Origin: Hymenopellis radicata
Lineage: Eukaryota; Basidiomycota; Agaricomycetes; Agaricales; Physalacriaceae
Assembly (NCBI GenBank): GCA_015501595.1
Contig: JADNRX010000116.1
Span: 62,001 to 126,000, forward strand
Length of the DNA stretch: 64,000 nt
Reading direction: 5' to 3'
Shown here: in pieces, positions 11,091-23,456 of the stretch
Layout: the number at the start of each line of letters is the position of its first letter
Numbering within the stretch: position 1 is the first letter of the stretch
Program-made: the position numbers and the translations under genes
Notes under the pieces: generated by a model
What the model was told of the DNA's origin: nothing
Seen by the model: only the letters and a program-made list of their open reading frames with translations
The model's database searches: none

Positions 11091-12283
11091 ATCAAAGTCT
11101 TCCCAGCGTCCTGATGGCGTTTCTGGGCTCGTCCAACGCCTCAGAGTGTCCAGCTTGTCGTCCTGCAGGGCTCAGACGCGTCCAAAATCGAAACCCGCGT
11201 TGGCGTTCATCGTGGTTGAAGGCGAAGAATGAACTTCCTCATTGGGCGTCGCTGTGATCGACGTCCAGCTCAATCTCTAACCACCACGTCTTTTCACACA
11301 GCCAGCTCTCCGGCCTGGGAACACTCTCAAGAACGCTGTACATCAGCTCTACGGGCCCATTGGACGTGAAATTCAGCAGAGAACTTACCTGGGACGCGTT
11401 CCAATCGTTTTGACGCCGAAGACGAGTCTTTTGAGCTTCTGCTTAATGAAATGAACAGCGACACAGCTTTGCTCTCTTCTGACTACTGTGGACCTCCGAA
11501 TGTTGACCTTTGTGTGCTTGAAATGCTACTTTTCTTCTGACCGCGGTTCTGGAAGATTTGAGCTGAACTGCACGAAATGGTGAGCTCGCAAATTGACTCT
11601 CAATAGTGACACTGAGCTTACCGCTCCAGTTTAGCGAATATGGTGTCGAATACACGACACTTCGACCGGCGAACTTCGTGTACGGCGGCGTACTGACTGA
11701 GGGTAGTAAGGAGGGATACTTGTCACGGCGTCCTGGACCCGACTCTGCGGCGCGGTAAGAAATTTTATCCAGTCACCGATCATCAATTCCTGACGCGTTT
11801 TTCCTCAGTACCCTGACTGATTCTTTATTCTGTGTCTGCAGTAGTACTCTTCACTCAATTTCAATGTTTTCCCATTGTATTGACTGGTCTGCGGTTGGAT
11901 TTCCGGGCGTACAGACACCACGAACAAGCATACCGCTATGAATCTCTCCGTCGCCGCCCCAGGTGCTTCTCCGTTCCCCGAGTAAGCGAGGTACGCAATG
12001 TGGCGCCAATTTCAACCCTGGCAACTTCCATTATTGCGCTGAATTGGATACTGTTTTGACTGCGCGGACGTTTACAGGCTCTTAAACGATAGCAAGAGCA
12101 GCGAAACCGCTCTATCTATCTAGACTCAAAATCTCAAAACCAGCAGGATCTCGCCATTCACGACCGGCGTGATCAGTGCGTAATTTCTCTGGCGTTGATG
12201 CGATGGAGTCGGTACGTGACTCGTTGGTGACTCGCGTCACCATGGAACACCGATCGACAAGCGGAGGAGGATTAACCGACAGG
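11091..12283. other. X1, possible minus-strand exon near 11240-11348
   Basis: On the minus strand, an acceptor (CCCGTAG) at about 11349 is followed by an open frame reading MYSVLESVPRPESWLCE and TWWLEIELDVDHSDAQ, then TGA. The donor upstream is CAG followed by GTAAGT at about 11390. The composition looks protein-like but no family is recognised. The rest of this stretch shows nothing I can support. Confidence 0.3.
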
Positions 12284-12290
12284 TATATAA
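12284..12290 (+). promoter_or_regulatory. TATA box for the plus-strand gene in X1
   Basis: TATATAA is followed by a pyrimidine-rich tract (CTTCTCCTTAGCTTCTCCCC) about 25-45 nt downstream, typical of a fungal core promoter. It precedes the exon cluster at 12388-13188. Confidence 0.45.
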
Positions 12291-12387
12291 GCCTGTCCTC
12301 CGTGGTCCTTCTCCTTAGCTTCTCCCCACCATGTCGTCTTGCTGCCCGTAGTCGACGCTGTTCTCCTCGCTCTCCTCACCTCGTCCT

Positions 12388-13188
12388 CTCGCTCTCATCA
12401 GGATCTCGACGTCAAGCTGTCTCTCGTCGTTGACGACAACGTGAGGTACCATCCGAATCGAGGTTGACCCCTCACCACGATGTACTATGTCTCCACCCTT
12501 GTGTGTTTCTTTTCTCTTCTGACTTTTCTAGGACTCGCACTTGACCTCTGGAAACTTGGTCGAATTGCTTACGCTCACAGACTGTTTCTGTTCGAGTCCT
12601 CAACCACGCAACGCGAGGATGTTCGGTCTTGTCACCGAACCTTTTGAATTCGGTCAAAAGGTGTGTCCTCGCCTTATCTCTTCAACAGATAACTGAACTG
12701 ACGTTGTTTACGCCAGCGGACCTGCTTCTTGACCTCTGTCAAGACGCGTCTAGACCACCAGTACGTCGTTATCACGCTTCTCTTCTGATTGGAGTGACAT
12801 CTCATGACAGAATTTCGATCCTCAAACGCGAGGAGGTCACTGCCGTTTAGATACGGTTCTCTAAATGAGGCGCGATGATGGGCATATTCACGTATTAGGT
12901 ATGTCTCTGTACTCTCTACTGGGTCAAAGACTGAGGTTCTCATTAAGGACTCCGCCCCTGGATTCTCCACCACACTTGACGGCGACTCGACACCTGTCAA
13001 CATTGACAGGTCTTATGGCGTGGAGCCAAAGGAACCGCGCCAGCAATCAATCCTCCAATCGTCCCCTTTCCGCGGAGAGCTCTTGTCGCGTCGGATTGAT
13101 GCTGGTAAGTCCTAGATTAGGGTTATGGAGAGCTGTCTGCTAACTAGACCTTGCAGACGCTTACCCGGGTCCGCAAGATCAGGATTAA
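12388..13188 (+). CDS. Probable spliced gene of unknown function in X1 (partial model)
   Basis: Coding-looking exons end or begin at good splice sites. One ends at 12440 (LDVKLSLVVDDN, donor GTGAGG). The next is 12532-12660 (43 codons, including LTSGNLVELLTLTDCFC and FGLVTEPFEFGQK), then 12717-12760. A later exon ends at about 13094 (DSAPGFSTTLDGDSTPVN, FRGELLSRRIDA). A final exon ends in TAA at 13188 (DAYPGPQDQD). Introns are about 50-90 nt with CTGAC-like branch sites. The frame between 12811 and 12950 does not connect cleanly and no start codon is certain, so an indel or an unrecognised intron is likely. No family is recognised. The C-terminal part is hydrophilic and Ser/Pro-rich. Confidence 0.4.
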
Positions 13189-13589
13189 ACTGCGCCACAC
13201 GGCGACTCTAGGCGTCAGAGGCGCCGACGCCTTACCCGGGTCCGCACGTCTGCGTGCTGGAGGACGACTATGCCATGGCCGCACTCGATTCGGGAAGGGA
13301 TAGATTAGGGTTACGGCGGGACTCCCCCGAGTTGGGTGTTCTGTCTTGCTGGGATGCTTCACTTCCACCTCATGAAGGTCATGAGGAGGCATTCTTTTTT
13401 TTGTAGTCGAGTTTGTAGTAGATAGATGCCAAATTATGAACCTCCTGCACCATCACGTGACTGAAAACAGTACAACTTCTCTTGTTTTTTTTGCAGGGTC
13501 GTCCATAAAAGGCGTTTTATCCCTGGAGAGTTGCCCCGTATGGTGTATTCGCCCTGCAGGAATTGTTGGCCGAACTTGCCGTCGTCTCA

Positions 13590-14037
13590 CCACCAACACA
13601 CGTGTAGACATCCCGACACAGCGAAGACACGAAGACACCACAACACGAAGACACCCACAACACGAAGGCACCCCCCCCACCCCAGGAGCACTCCTCTACA
13701 CCCCCTCCATCCACCCCGAAGACGTCGCCCACCAGCACCCCAAGGCGTCGCCCATCAGCACAGCCACACGCACTCGCTCCTTGCTTCCCACCACCACCAT
13801 TCGAAGATGCACCACACTCCCGCGAAGATGCACCCTCGAGGATGAGACGCTCGGAATACGAGGAGCACACGGAGACGTTACCACACGAAGAACGCGCCCG
13901 GAGATGCGAAGAGGGAAGACGCACCCCCGAGGATGAGCACAGACGCACCCTCAGGACACCACCACCAGCACCGAGGATACACCCCCACGACACCAACAGC
14001 GGAGACCCGCACTCAGCCCGTTCTACACATAGCACGC
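13590..14037 (+). repeat. C/A-rich low-complexity tail of X1
   Basis: The plus strand is strikingly poor in T and rich in C and A, with irregular repeats such as GAAGACAC, CACCAC and GAAGATGCACC. Any reading frame gives His/Pro/Thr-rich low-complexity peptides, so I do not call a gene. It abuts the truncated GPAT G2. Confidence 0.6.
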
Positions 14038-15681
14038 TCATCATGTACGTCGCCGTCTCTATCCAAAATGCCACCTACTGACTGCTCGGCAGCATCGAAC
14101 CACGCCAACGAGATTATCGACGTCGCGACCCTTGGCAAGTTCCCAGCCCTCTTCTATACATAGTACGCTGACGCGCCGTCCAGCTGTAACAATACCTCAA
14201 CGTCGACACGTCTCATTCTGGGCGAAATCCACACTATTCACCAACCCCCTCTTTCGTTCCATTCTTTCATCCTCTGGCGCGATCCCCGTGCAGCGCAATC
14301 CCAATCGCGACGACGGGTCGTCCAAGGCGGCGCTGTTCAAGTCGTCGAGCATTGCTTTGGCTTCTGGCAAAGTCATCGCGGTGTTTTCGGAAGGCGCGAG
14401 CTATACCGAGCCCACGATTGTGCAGGTGTTCAGCGGGACGGCGTGGGCTGCTGTGGAGTATACGCGTTGGCGCAGAAAGGAGCAAGACGCAGGGAAGGAT
14501 GTGGTTATCGTTCCTGTGGGTTTGGTGTATACGGACAAGGCGACGTTTGATAGCGGTGTGAGTGCTTTTCAAGTTCGCTTTGCAATTGACGTGATTATAA
14601 TGAATGCAGTTACGCGTGCAATATGGGACGCCTATACGCATGTCGGATTATGTTGAGGAGCTCTTTGATGTACCGCCCGGCGGGAATCCGGATGACGTTG
14701 CGTATCGTGTCGTTCAGAAGGTTACTCAGCGGATTGAACAACAGTTGTTCGCTATGACTATCAACGCCAGCGATTGGGAGACTTTATATGCCGCGGAGAC
14801 TTTACGCGCCATTGTGGCTCCTCAATTGGTTCTTAAGGACTGGGTTTCCGTTTCTCAGCAGTACGTTTCCCCCATCACTAAAATCAGCTTTATATTGCCC
14901 CAGCTCATTCATTATCTTATAGATTAATCGACCTTCTATCTGACCCAGCTCCTTCATCTCCTCTGGGTCGCGCAAAGGAGTCTCTCATCAAGTATTACTC
15001 CCTCCTCCACTACACCTCCTTGTCGCACAGTGACTAGCACCGTTCTACGCCCCAGCTCTCCTCCTCCATATCCCCGCGTGTGTCGCTGCCGAGCTCATGG
15101 TGAAGGTGCTTTCGATTAGGGAGGAGCCAGAGGGGTTTGGACAGTACCGCGCAGTTGGGGGTGGGCTCGGAGCGGGCGTGGCGGCTGCCGCTCTACTGTG
15201 GCATGGGCGATTGATGGAGTGGGTTTCATCGCAGCCTCGCGGATGGGTAGGCAGCTGTCTGTCATACTTGGCAGTTGGCTGGATCATAGTGCGGTGTTAT
15301 GCGCGCTTGGCGCCTGGGTTACATCGACGGTACGTACCCTTTTTCAAAAACTCAACCTGGCATTTATGGGGTGGTAGACTGAAAAGAGCTCTTGTCTCGT
15401 ATCGGATTCTGCTTGGGGTTTTGTCGCCGCGCGATCCTGGACTGGATGTGGGCCCGTACAGCAAGTTGCCGCCGCCGCCGCCGAGTAATGCGTTTATAAG
15501 GAGGCGTGGGCGTACGTCTTCGGAGTTTTGGGATAAGAGGGAGAAGGAGGGGAGGAGGGAGGCGCCGGCGCCGGTTGCGGGGAGGAGGTTGGTTAGGGCG
15601 GTGTTGGAGCAGAGGGAGGAGACTGAGAGGGTGGTTAAGAGTGTTTTGGAAGAGGTGGGCCTCAGGAATTTGGATTTGTAA
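14038..15681 (+). pseudogene. GPAT copy G2, 5'-truncated pseudogene
   Basis: Homology to G1 starts inside intron 1; exon 1 (the first 41 codons in G1) is replaced by the end of X1. Exon 2 is 2 nt shorter at its start than in G1 (CATCGAAC against CGCGTCGAAC). The GC-AG intron is kept (14135-14183) and motif III again reads FSEGASYTEP. Relative to G1, 79 nt are missing in exon 5 (G1 3793-3871). This shifts the frame and creates an immediate TAG at 15035-15037. The downstream part (15097-15681) is open but cannot be reached. It is non-functional as a GPAT. Confidence 0.85.
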
Positions 15682-16081
15682 GATATGTGCATATTTCCCA
15701 AGTCATCATCCTCCAGTACTGAGGATGGGCCTAGTACTACTATATAGATTGTGAGATGCTAGACAGCTACACTACAGATACAAATGTAGCTTGTATGTCT
15801 TCTCACTTGCATCCGGGACTTCTACCTTGACTTTTAGCTGTGGTAAGTTTGTGAAAGCTCAGCTGGAGAAGGGATGGTATGCTTCAGATCACCACAATTC
15901 TTGACTACATACAGCAAAAGTACATCTCTTATTATTCAAGAAGCTGTCAGGCTATGTTGGGTTGTATATTTCCTACTGTTACCGGCTGTTACCGGGCATC
16001 ATCCATGAACGTACCGTTGATGCAGGGCTGTGCATTCTCTACTTCCTCCCTCCAAGTCTTGGCGTTCCTACCGGAGCTGAG

Positions 16082-16810
16082 ATGTCCGAACGGTCAAGCC
16101 ATTCAAAGGAATCTCCACCGGATAATGTTAACACTAAAATGCCTCGGCAGCAGGCTACTACTTCTGCACCCACAGCACCACATGCAGAAAAGGCTTTCTT
16201 CGGGGCGTTGAAGCAGGACGCGCCAAGGCAACAGCATCCTGTTTTTAATGACGACTACGAGGAGCGGTTTCCCGAGGATCCTTACTGCGAAGAAATTGCA
16301 CCCAATGCGCGCGTCTGGCGCACGTATGTTGAAGAGGCGGCGGCTTTTGACGCGGTCATGGTCGGACAATCTCGTGATGGGCTCGATGTAATGCTCGTAT
16401 TTGTATGTTCTCTTTCTTTTTGAAAGTATTATTATTAAATAAGAAGACAGGCTGGTCTCTTCTCAGCGGTTGTCACGTCTTTTTTGGTGCAGATATCCCA
16501 GAAGCTGGAAGCAGATTTTTCAGAGATGTCTGCTATCCTTATGCACGATCTTGTCCTTGTCCAGCTTTCCATGGTCGCGGGTTCATCTGGTTCCAATCTC
16601 ACAACTCCCTCGGTCGATCCCACTATGGCGTTTAGCCCCGACACCATCACTGTTTGGATTAACGGACTATGGGCCGTGAGTCTCGCTGCAAGCCTCGTCG
16701 TGGCTCTCGCCGCCGTGCTGGTGAAGCAGTGGCTGCACCACTACACGTCGCTCCCTTCCGGAACACCCGGCACGCGCAGCCACGTCCGCCAATTGTCTGT
16801 TACTAGTTAG
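16082..16810 (+). pseudogene. DUF6535 gene, truncated (D2)
   Basis: Exon 1 (16082-16402, 107 codons) and exon 2 (16451-16810) join in frame across a 48-nt intron and are open, unlike D1. The product keeps the N-terminal domain (NDDYEERFPEDPYCEE, VWRTYVEEAAAFDAVM), then AGLFSAVVTSF and WINGLWAVSLAASLVVALAA. It is cut by X2 at 16793 and ends six codons into X2 (LSVTS and stop). About 226 aa could be made, with two predicted membrane helices; the large C-terminal domain is missing. Confidence 0.8.
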
Positions 16811-17184
16811 TGTAATGAACGAAGGAATGGATTTTGTTCCCAGGGTGTTGCGGACGTAGAATTCTTTCTTCGCTACTAGCGTGAACAGCGACAGTGGATA
16901 TTCGACGCAGGTTCACAAGACGCAGTATGGCTCTGCTCACTGTTGACGCGGTCACTCGTATTTGTATGTCTATCGCGTAACATGTTGTACATTGGGGCTA
17001 CGGCCATGGCGTACATTGACATATATGAATACATGCAGTTCTAACTACTACTTGAACAATGGGTTAGCATTAAAAAACTTTTGTGCACCTCCGCCCGAGT
17101 CTTCGTCGGTTCTACTAGAGACACGCCTTCACGTTGTCATCCCCCTCTTCTTCGTGCAGGGCAGTGCGCTGAAGTTGGATCCCT

Positions 17185-19101
17185 GAGGAGACCGCGTCAG
17201 CTAGAGCATGCGTGAGGATAAAAGTAGAAACTTACTTAGAGGGTCGAGGTGCTCTCCAGCCCGGGGGATGTATGGAAATCGGAAGCCTGCCCCGCGATAA
17301 TCTGGCGCACGTCTACATGCCTCGCCCATGTAACCAGAGTCGACTGTTGTGAATAAAATGTTGAGAACAAGACACACTTGTTAATACTTACTTACAGTAG
17401 TCGGCCGCGCTGACCTGCGCGAAGAACAGTGTTCAAGGTGCAGAAACAGGAGCACGGCGTATGCGAGAAGGCTCGGTGCGAGTCTCTACATAGACGATTC
17501 AGCTGTGAGAAACTCAGACGATACATTCTACTTACCAGTGAAGATCCTTCGGGCGGGAATCACCAAGACAGCTAGCCGGGTCATCGGTCATAGCTGTAAG
17601 TAAGAAACAATGAGTTCGAACTTCGAAGAAGGTCGACGGATATCTGCGACACGTACCTTCCCATCGCGAAAGAACAACGGTTCAGCTGGCATGTAGCCGA
17701 GTGCATCGTTGCCGTCCAAAGGTTCATAGCGACTGTTCAGAATCTCAGTATCAATCTACTTACAGGCAAGATAATGCTTACGGGGCAGAAAGGCCAACGA
17801 AGCGAACACAACAGTAATGGTTGCTTCCCTTCGTAAATACACCCTGCAGGAAGGGAATCCATTGATTGACAGAGTCGATAGAGAACATGGAGACTACTCA
17901 CCCACGGCGAAGTAGGCGACAGTCACGAGTAAGACTGACTGTCGAGAATCGCTTTAGCAGACGTCGGGCCCATTTCTGAAGGGAGTCGGTTGTTATGTAT
18001 GTCGTGTTAAGTCGTCAGCGAGCCAGCATACCCTGGCAGAAATCCAAGCGAGTCTATAGATTAACGATTGAGTTAAGGTCCAAGTAAACAACGCCTCGAC
18101 TTACCAGTCCCAGTTCCTTCACGTCGTGGATGATGTCTGTAACGAGTGGTTAGTTGACACAGCTTTATGAGCGTCTTGAACAACGCACCGGTAGGCATGA
18201 TGGCTTGAAGGACATATGATCGTACAGTCGGCGCGTAGCCAAACTGTCGTTCACCGGCACGTAGCCAAGTGAATTAGGAGACATGACTGTTGGCCTCTCC
18301 TTCATTGTCGTCGTCCAAATTTGTTTCTGTGGTCATGACGGACCGTCGGTGCGCGAGAAGACGGGACTCTGGATAGGCATTTGAGTCAAGAGAGGCGGAG
18401 AATGGTCAGTGAAGGACGTACCAAGGAGACGCCCTCGAGATGTCTGCAATAACCGTTAAGCGGGATTGAAGGGTGAAGGTGAGAGAAGACGTACCCAGTG
18501 GCTAAAGAGCAACGTCCATTCGTCGTCGCTGTCGCTGTCGTCATAGCGCGTTGTTAGGGCGTACGAATGTCCAAGCGTGGGCACTACCAACCGGGAGGAA
18601 AATCTGGGACGGCCATTAATGAGCGTAGACGTCAACGTCGACCAATGACCACGTACCAAGCATTCGACCACCTGAGAACACGGGCTCTTGTCGTAAGTGT
18701 ATTTGAAGAGTCGGTGCATAGCCGCCAACGTTGAACGTTGAAGGTGAGAGTCGGGGTGACGAGAGCCTGCAAATAGCGCTGTTCAGAAACCTCGGCGACG
18801 GACGTAAAGGAGAGACGACGACGAAGGAGGCAGGTATCTGCGAGCGGGAAAGAGTCAACACGGTGAGATCATGGTAAGAGGAAGGAAGCCTACCCGTGAC
18901 GATCAACGGGTTAAGCGCCGGTCACGCTTCTGACGCGTCGGGCAGACAATGGCGAGAACGTCGGCGTCGACGACGAGAGCGTCTCTACAATGAGTGAGAA
19001 AAGTATAGAGCAGAGAATGGAGCGAGAAGGCAGACTACGAGAGAAGGAGAGACGAGGAGGGAAAGGAAGTGGGTGATGATGGAATTGGTGGGATCCCGTC
19101 G
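17185..19101 (-). CDS. Probable intron-rich gene of unknown function in X2
   Basis: This is the second copy of the minus-strand gene described at 6121-8033, with the same splice-like signals and the same GYAPT-type peptides (for example GYAPTLQIHLRQEPVFSGG at about 18658-18718). One intron contains GTAAGTAAG where X1 has GTAAG, so the two copies differ by 4 nt at a donor site. The start codon and full frame are unresolved here too. Confidence 0.35.
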
Positions 19102-22100
19102 CCTTTTATTGTGTTTCCAATGGCAGAGACTCCAAGCGAAACGTAAAAGGACTCCAGTGATCGGGCGCCGTGATCCTGGAACATTGGTTGAGGCGAGAAC
19201 TTCGGAACTTGTTGGCGGATTATTCGGACGCCACGGGAACCAGTTTTTAGCGTCCTACGCGATTTAAGCTCCCTGAGCGCGTAACAACAGCGAAAATATC
19301 TCACCTTGAAGCATTATTCTTGAACTACGAGACTTGTCTGACCCGACTGTAGCCAAGTGAACTAAACCAAGAAGACTTGTCTCCTCCTCGCGAATGCACG
19401 ATACCAGTGTTCTCATCGTATTGGTGGCAGATCTTCTAGCGCCAAGACAAAAAAGGTCGTTTCAAGGAGACAACCCTGAGTTCTGATGGGGAGTCAGGAT
19501 GAGCCGTTTGAAAAACGGAGAACTTACAGATCCCAATTTCGAGGCGGAGATTCGCACCGCTTCGCGTTGCACTCTCTTCCGTTCTGAACAGGGACAGAGG
19601 TCGCCGTTTACGTCCTGATCTACTATCACATGGTCAGCATGAGACTGAAGCGGTTGAATTATGGAAAAGGCACAAACCTTGAAGGTGTCACATTCAATTC
19701 GGGTTTATTGGCGATTTAATGATCTTGTCGGCGGAAATGGCAGTGGAAATACGTCTAGAATAGTGTACAGAAGTGATGATATCTCCAGATTGGGCCAGTT
19801 CCGGCGGGAAACGCGAATTCGCGAAATGTGTCGGAGGGATGGAGGAGGAGAACAACGACTTGCGTCATTTCCCCGCACCCGCGAGAGTCGAGATAAGATT
19901 GTCGAGTCCCCAGAGACGTCATAGGGTCCAGAAAATCCTCGTGCTATCGATAGGCAGGGTCCAGTACGCCTCGCTGAGGCGCAGACGCGAAAAGTCGGGA
20001 TAAAAGCGCGTCCAGTCCTCCAGGCAGCGTCGGAATTCGCATTACGTAAGCTGAAAAGCAGCATGCAAGTAAAGTCAGGTCCCAGAGAGTCGCCAGAGAG
20101 TGCGAGAGGGAGAAAACGCGTAGGTGTAAGCACCTCAAGATCGGCGTGGTCGTGGTTCGATGTCAAGTGCCACCGATCACTTGGCGTTACCTGGGCTGGA
20201 TAGAACACTTCTTAGACGGTATTTCCCCGTCAATTCCGAGCCAGTAGGAGGGCTGGAACGTCGACCCAGTTGGGTATACCCGCTGGACGAGCGGAGGAAA
20301 TATTCCGTGTTGGACACGGGATATCCACCTTGGCGACACACGAACATCACACTAAGGGTTCATACCACCGATCCTACGGGTTTCTGGACTCCCCTGACTG
20401 GAAGTTTTCGAGAAGTTCATGTTGGAGGTTTCGGGAGTATTGACTTCGTCCATAATCTTGACAAGTGGTGTATCGGTTACTCCGTCAATTTCTCCGACTT
20501 TGGCTATTTACCATGTTTATGTAGGATATTGTACTAGACTTTGGGTAGTATTCTGGGCATGTGTAGACTATCCTACGAGGTATAATTTTCGAGATACAGA
20601 TTTGACTGGTAAGTAAGGTAACACTTTTGAAGGGTCTGGTTGACTTTCACTTCATTTCGAGCAACAAGATTTGAACAAAACAGGTGTCATTTCCAAGGTA
20701 CGCTCCGACAGTATTAGACTATCTACACAAATTCCCTGTATTCTAGGTGGTATCTACGGGGGTACGATGCTCCATCCCTTCGAATTCCCGCCACCCAGTC
20801 AAGATCTCCACAGCAACGAAACCAAAACGAGATGTCCGTAAACCCGACATAAACAAAATCAGGGTACCCAGAGGGCGACGTCGTCGCCGTTGATACGACT
20901 TGCAAATGAATTAGCTCCGGGAGTGATCGAAACAAAACTTCACGGCACATACCTCGCGCCTCCAAATTGCAGAGGGTTAATCCTGGATCCGAAGACCCGG
21001 AACGACATGCTTCACGAGTCCAGCTTTCTGCTCGTCGTGCCCATCCGCGGCCTAGTCAGCATCGTCCTCGAAATGTCCCAACTGTGGCGTCCGTTTCGTC
21101 CAAGGCACATTCCAGCAGTGAGGATAGAGGAACGCGAGTGCAGTGGCGGCAGCGCCGCTGCCCACTGCCGTTATAGGAGCCCTGGACACGTTCATTATCC
21201 CAGAATTTCGGAGAAATGAATGAACTCACCCAAACGAGTTCCCCGTCCGTTATGTCCAAATTCAGTAATAAAACCGAAGGCCGCAAGATCCAGATCGGCA
21301 TCAATGGGTGCAGTTTAGCCGTGAATCCTTGGAGTGGCGACGGCCGATTCAGTTCGGGCGGAAATATCGAAGATAACCGCATGGGAAAAGAAAGAAAGTC
21401 GGGAGCGCGCTGGATTAGGTGGGAATCCTGGAGGCCGCGAAGCGGCCGACCTGACCTCTGGAAGTTCAAGACAGATCGAATCTGAACCCCGAATGTACCG
21501 AAGTTGATGGGAAGGTGAGCTGAATACTTCGGAAATTAAGGTCAGGAATACTCTCGAAATTGAAGATAAAATACTCACTTTTTTCTCAGAAAAAAAGCCG
21601 GGCCGGCGAGGCCACCATACGCGGGACATATTGAGGATTTCGTGCCCAAAAGGCAGAACCCTTGAAGCGTGCAGTTCGAAATTGTGGCGGCGTCGCGGGA
21701 GGCGGCGCAGCCGCCTTCCCGTTTCCCAATGTCCCAAGTGAGTCAAGTCCGAAGGAGAAACGCTAGCCGATGTAAGGGCGGAAATCTGTCTTGAAACTGA
21801 CGAAATTTGATGAAAAACAGAAATGAAATTAAAGTAAAGAATACACACATTTGTCCAGATTCGAAAGCCTGTCCGGCGAGGACGGCAGATGGCGCCAGAA
21901 ATCAAGAGCTCGTGTCCAAGAGTCGTTTCAAGTTCCATGTAGTGTATCGAGGCGGCGGCGAAGCCGCCGACGTTGCCGACGCCTTCAACTGTGAATCTGA
22001 ATGATTCCCAATACGATTTAATCACAAGGAACAACTCACCAAAGTAGCACGACACGTTACAGCAGTCTGAGATCAGACAGTGAGAAGTGAGCGTTCAGAC

Positions 22101-23456
22101 AGGCAGAATCGACGCACTTTCCAGAATCCAAAAGCCTGCCCGGCGAGGGCATCGACACCATCAAAGTCTTCCCAGCGTCCTGATGGCGTTTCTGGGCTCG
22201 TCCAACGCCTCAGAGTGTCCAGCTTGTCGTCCTGCAGGGCTCAGACGCGTCCAAAATCGAAACCCGCGTTGGCGTTCATCGTGGTTGAAGGCGAAGAATG
22301 AACTTCCTCATTGGGCGTCGCTGTGATCGACGTCCAGCTCAATCTCTAACCACCACGTCTTTTCACACAGCCAGCTCTCCGGCCTGGGAACACTCTCAAG
22401 AACGCTGTACATCAGCTCTACGGGCCCATTGGACGTGAAATTCAGCAGAGAACTTACCTGGGACGCGTTCCAATCGTTTTGACGCCGAAGACGAGTCTTT
22501 TGAGCTTCTGCTTAATGAAATGAACAGCGACACAGCTTTGCTCTCTTCTGACTACTGTGGACCTCCGAATGTTGACCTTTGTGTGCTTGAAATGCTACTT
22601 TTCTTCTGACCGCGGTTCTGGAAGATTTGAGCTGAACTGCACGAAATGGTGAGCTCGCAAATTGACTCTCAATAGTGACACTGAGCTTACCGCTCCAGTT
22701 TAGCGAATATGGTGTCGAATACACGACACTTCGACCGGCGAACTTCGTGTACGGCGGCGTACTGACTGAGGGTAGTAAGGAGGGATACTTGTCACGGCGT
22801 CCTGGACCCGACTCTGCGGCGCGGTAAGAAATTTTATCCAGTCACCGATCATCAATTCCTGACGCGTTTTTCCTCAGTACCCTGACTGATTCTTTATTCT
22901 GTGTCTGCAGTAGTACTCTTCACTCAATTTCAATGTTTTCCCATTGTATTGACTGGTCTGCGGTTGGATTTCCGGGCGTACAGACACCACGAACAAGCAT
23001 ACCGCTATGAATCTCTCCGTCGCCGCCCCAGGTGCTTCTCCGTTCCCCGAGTAAGCGAGGTACGCAATGTGGCGCCAATTTCAACCCTGGCAACTTCCAT
23101 TATTGCGCTGAATTGGATACTGTTTTGACTGCGCGGACGTTTACAGGCTCTTAAACGATAGCAAGAGCAGCGAAACCGCTCTATCTATCTAGACTCAAAA
23201 TCTCAAAACCAGCAGGATCTCGCCATTCACGACCGGCGTGATCAGTGCGTAATTTCTCTGGCGTTGATGCGATGGAGTCGGTACGTGACTCGTTGGTGAC
23301 TCGCGTCACCATGGAACACCGATCGACAAGCGGAGGAGGATTAACCGACAGGTATATAAGCCTGTCCTCCGTGGTCCTTCTCCTTAGCTTCTCCCCACCA
23401 TGTCGTCTTGCTGCCCGTAGTCGACGCTGTTCTCCTCGCTCTCCTCACCTCGTCCT

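Larger units (their letters stand above)
5730..14037. repeat. Segment X1, 8.3-kb insert between DUF6535 and GPAT fragments
   Basis: The left junction lies within D1 (shared to T5729). The right junction lies at about 14038, where GPAT intron-1 sequence (TCATCATGTACG) begins. No reverse transcriptase, transposase or helicase motif was seen in any frame, and no direct LTR-like terminal repeats were found. It contains dense splice-like signals on the minus strand (6.1-8 kb) and plus strand (12.3-13.2 kb), hairpin modules at 10.4-11.1 kb and a C/A-rich tail. It may be a captured chromosomal segment or a non-autonomous large element; the sequence does not decide between these. Confidence 0.7.
5025..16081 (+). 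repeat. Tandem duplication unit A, about 11.06 kb
   Basis: This stretch holds D1, X1 and G2, and is repeated directly as unit B (16082-27130: D2, X2, G3). Matching landmarks are offset by 11064 to 11071 bases throughout X and the GPAT copies (for example 9093 and 20160; 15097 and 26168). By eye the X parts differ only at scattered substitutions and indels of 1-4 nt, so the duplication is recent or homogenised. D1 and the D1 5' flank differ more from D2 than X1 does from X2. Confidence 0.9.

Noticed and set aside
13100..13330. Telomere-like TAGATTAGGGTTA repeats in X
   Set aside because: Only two isolated copies about 200 bp apart, one lying in a probable intron; not a tandem telomeric array.
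5730..14037. X as an LTR retrotransposon or Helitron
   Set aside because: No terminal direct repeats, no RT, integrase or Rep/helicase motifs, and the junctions do not show TC...CTRR ends. Only the tandem structure is certain.
13590..14037. CRISPR-like or minisatellite array in the C/A-rich tail
   Set aside because: The repeated words are irregular in length and spacing; this is low-complexity sequence, not an array, and the host is a eukaryote.
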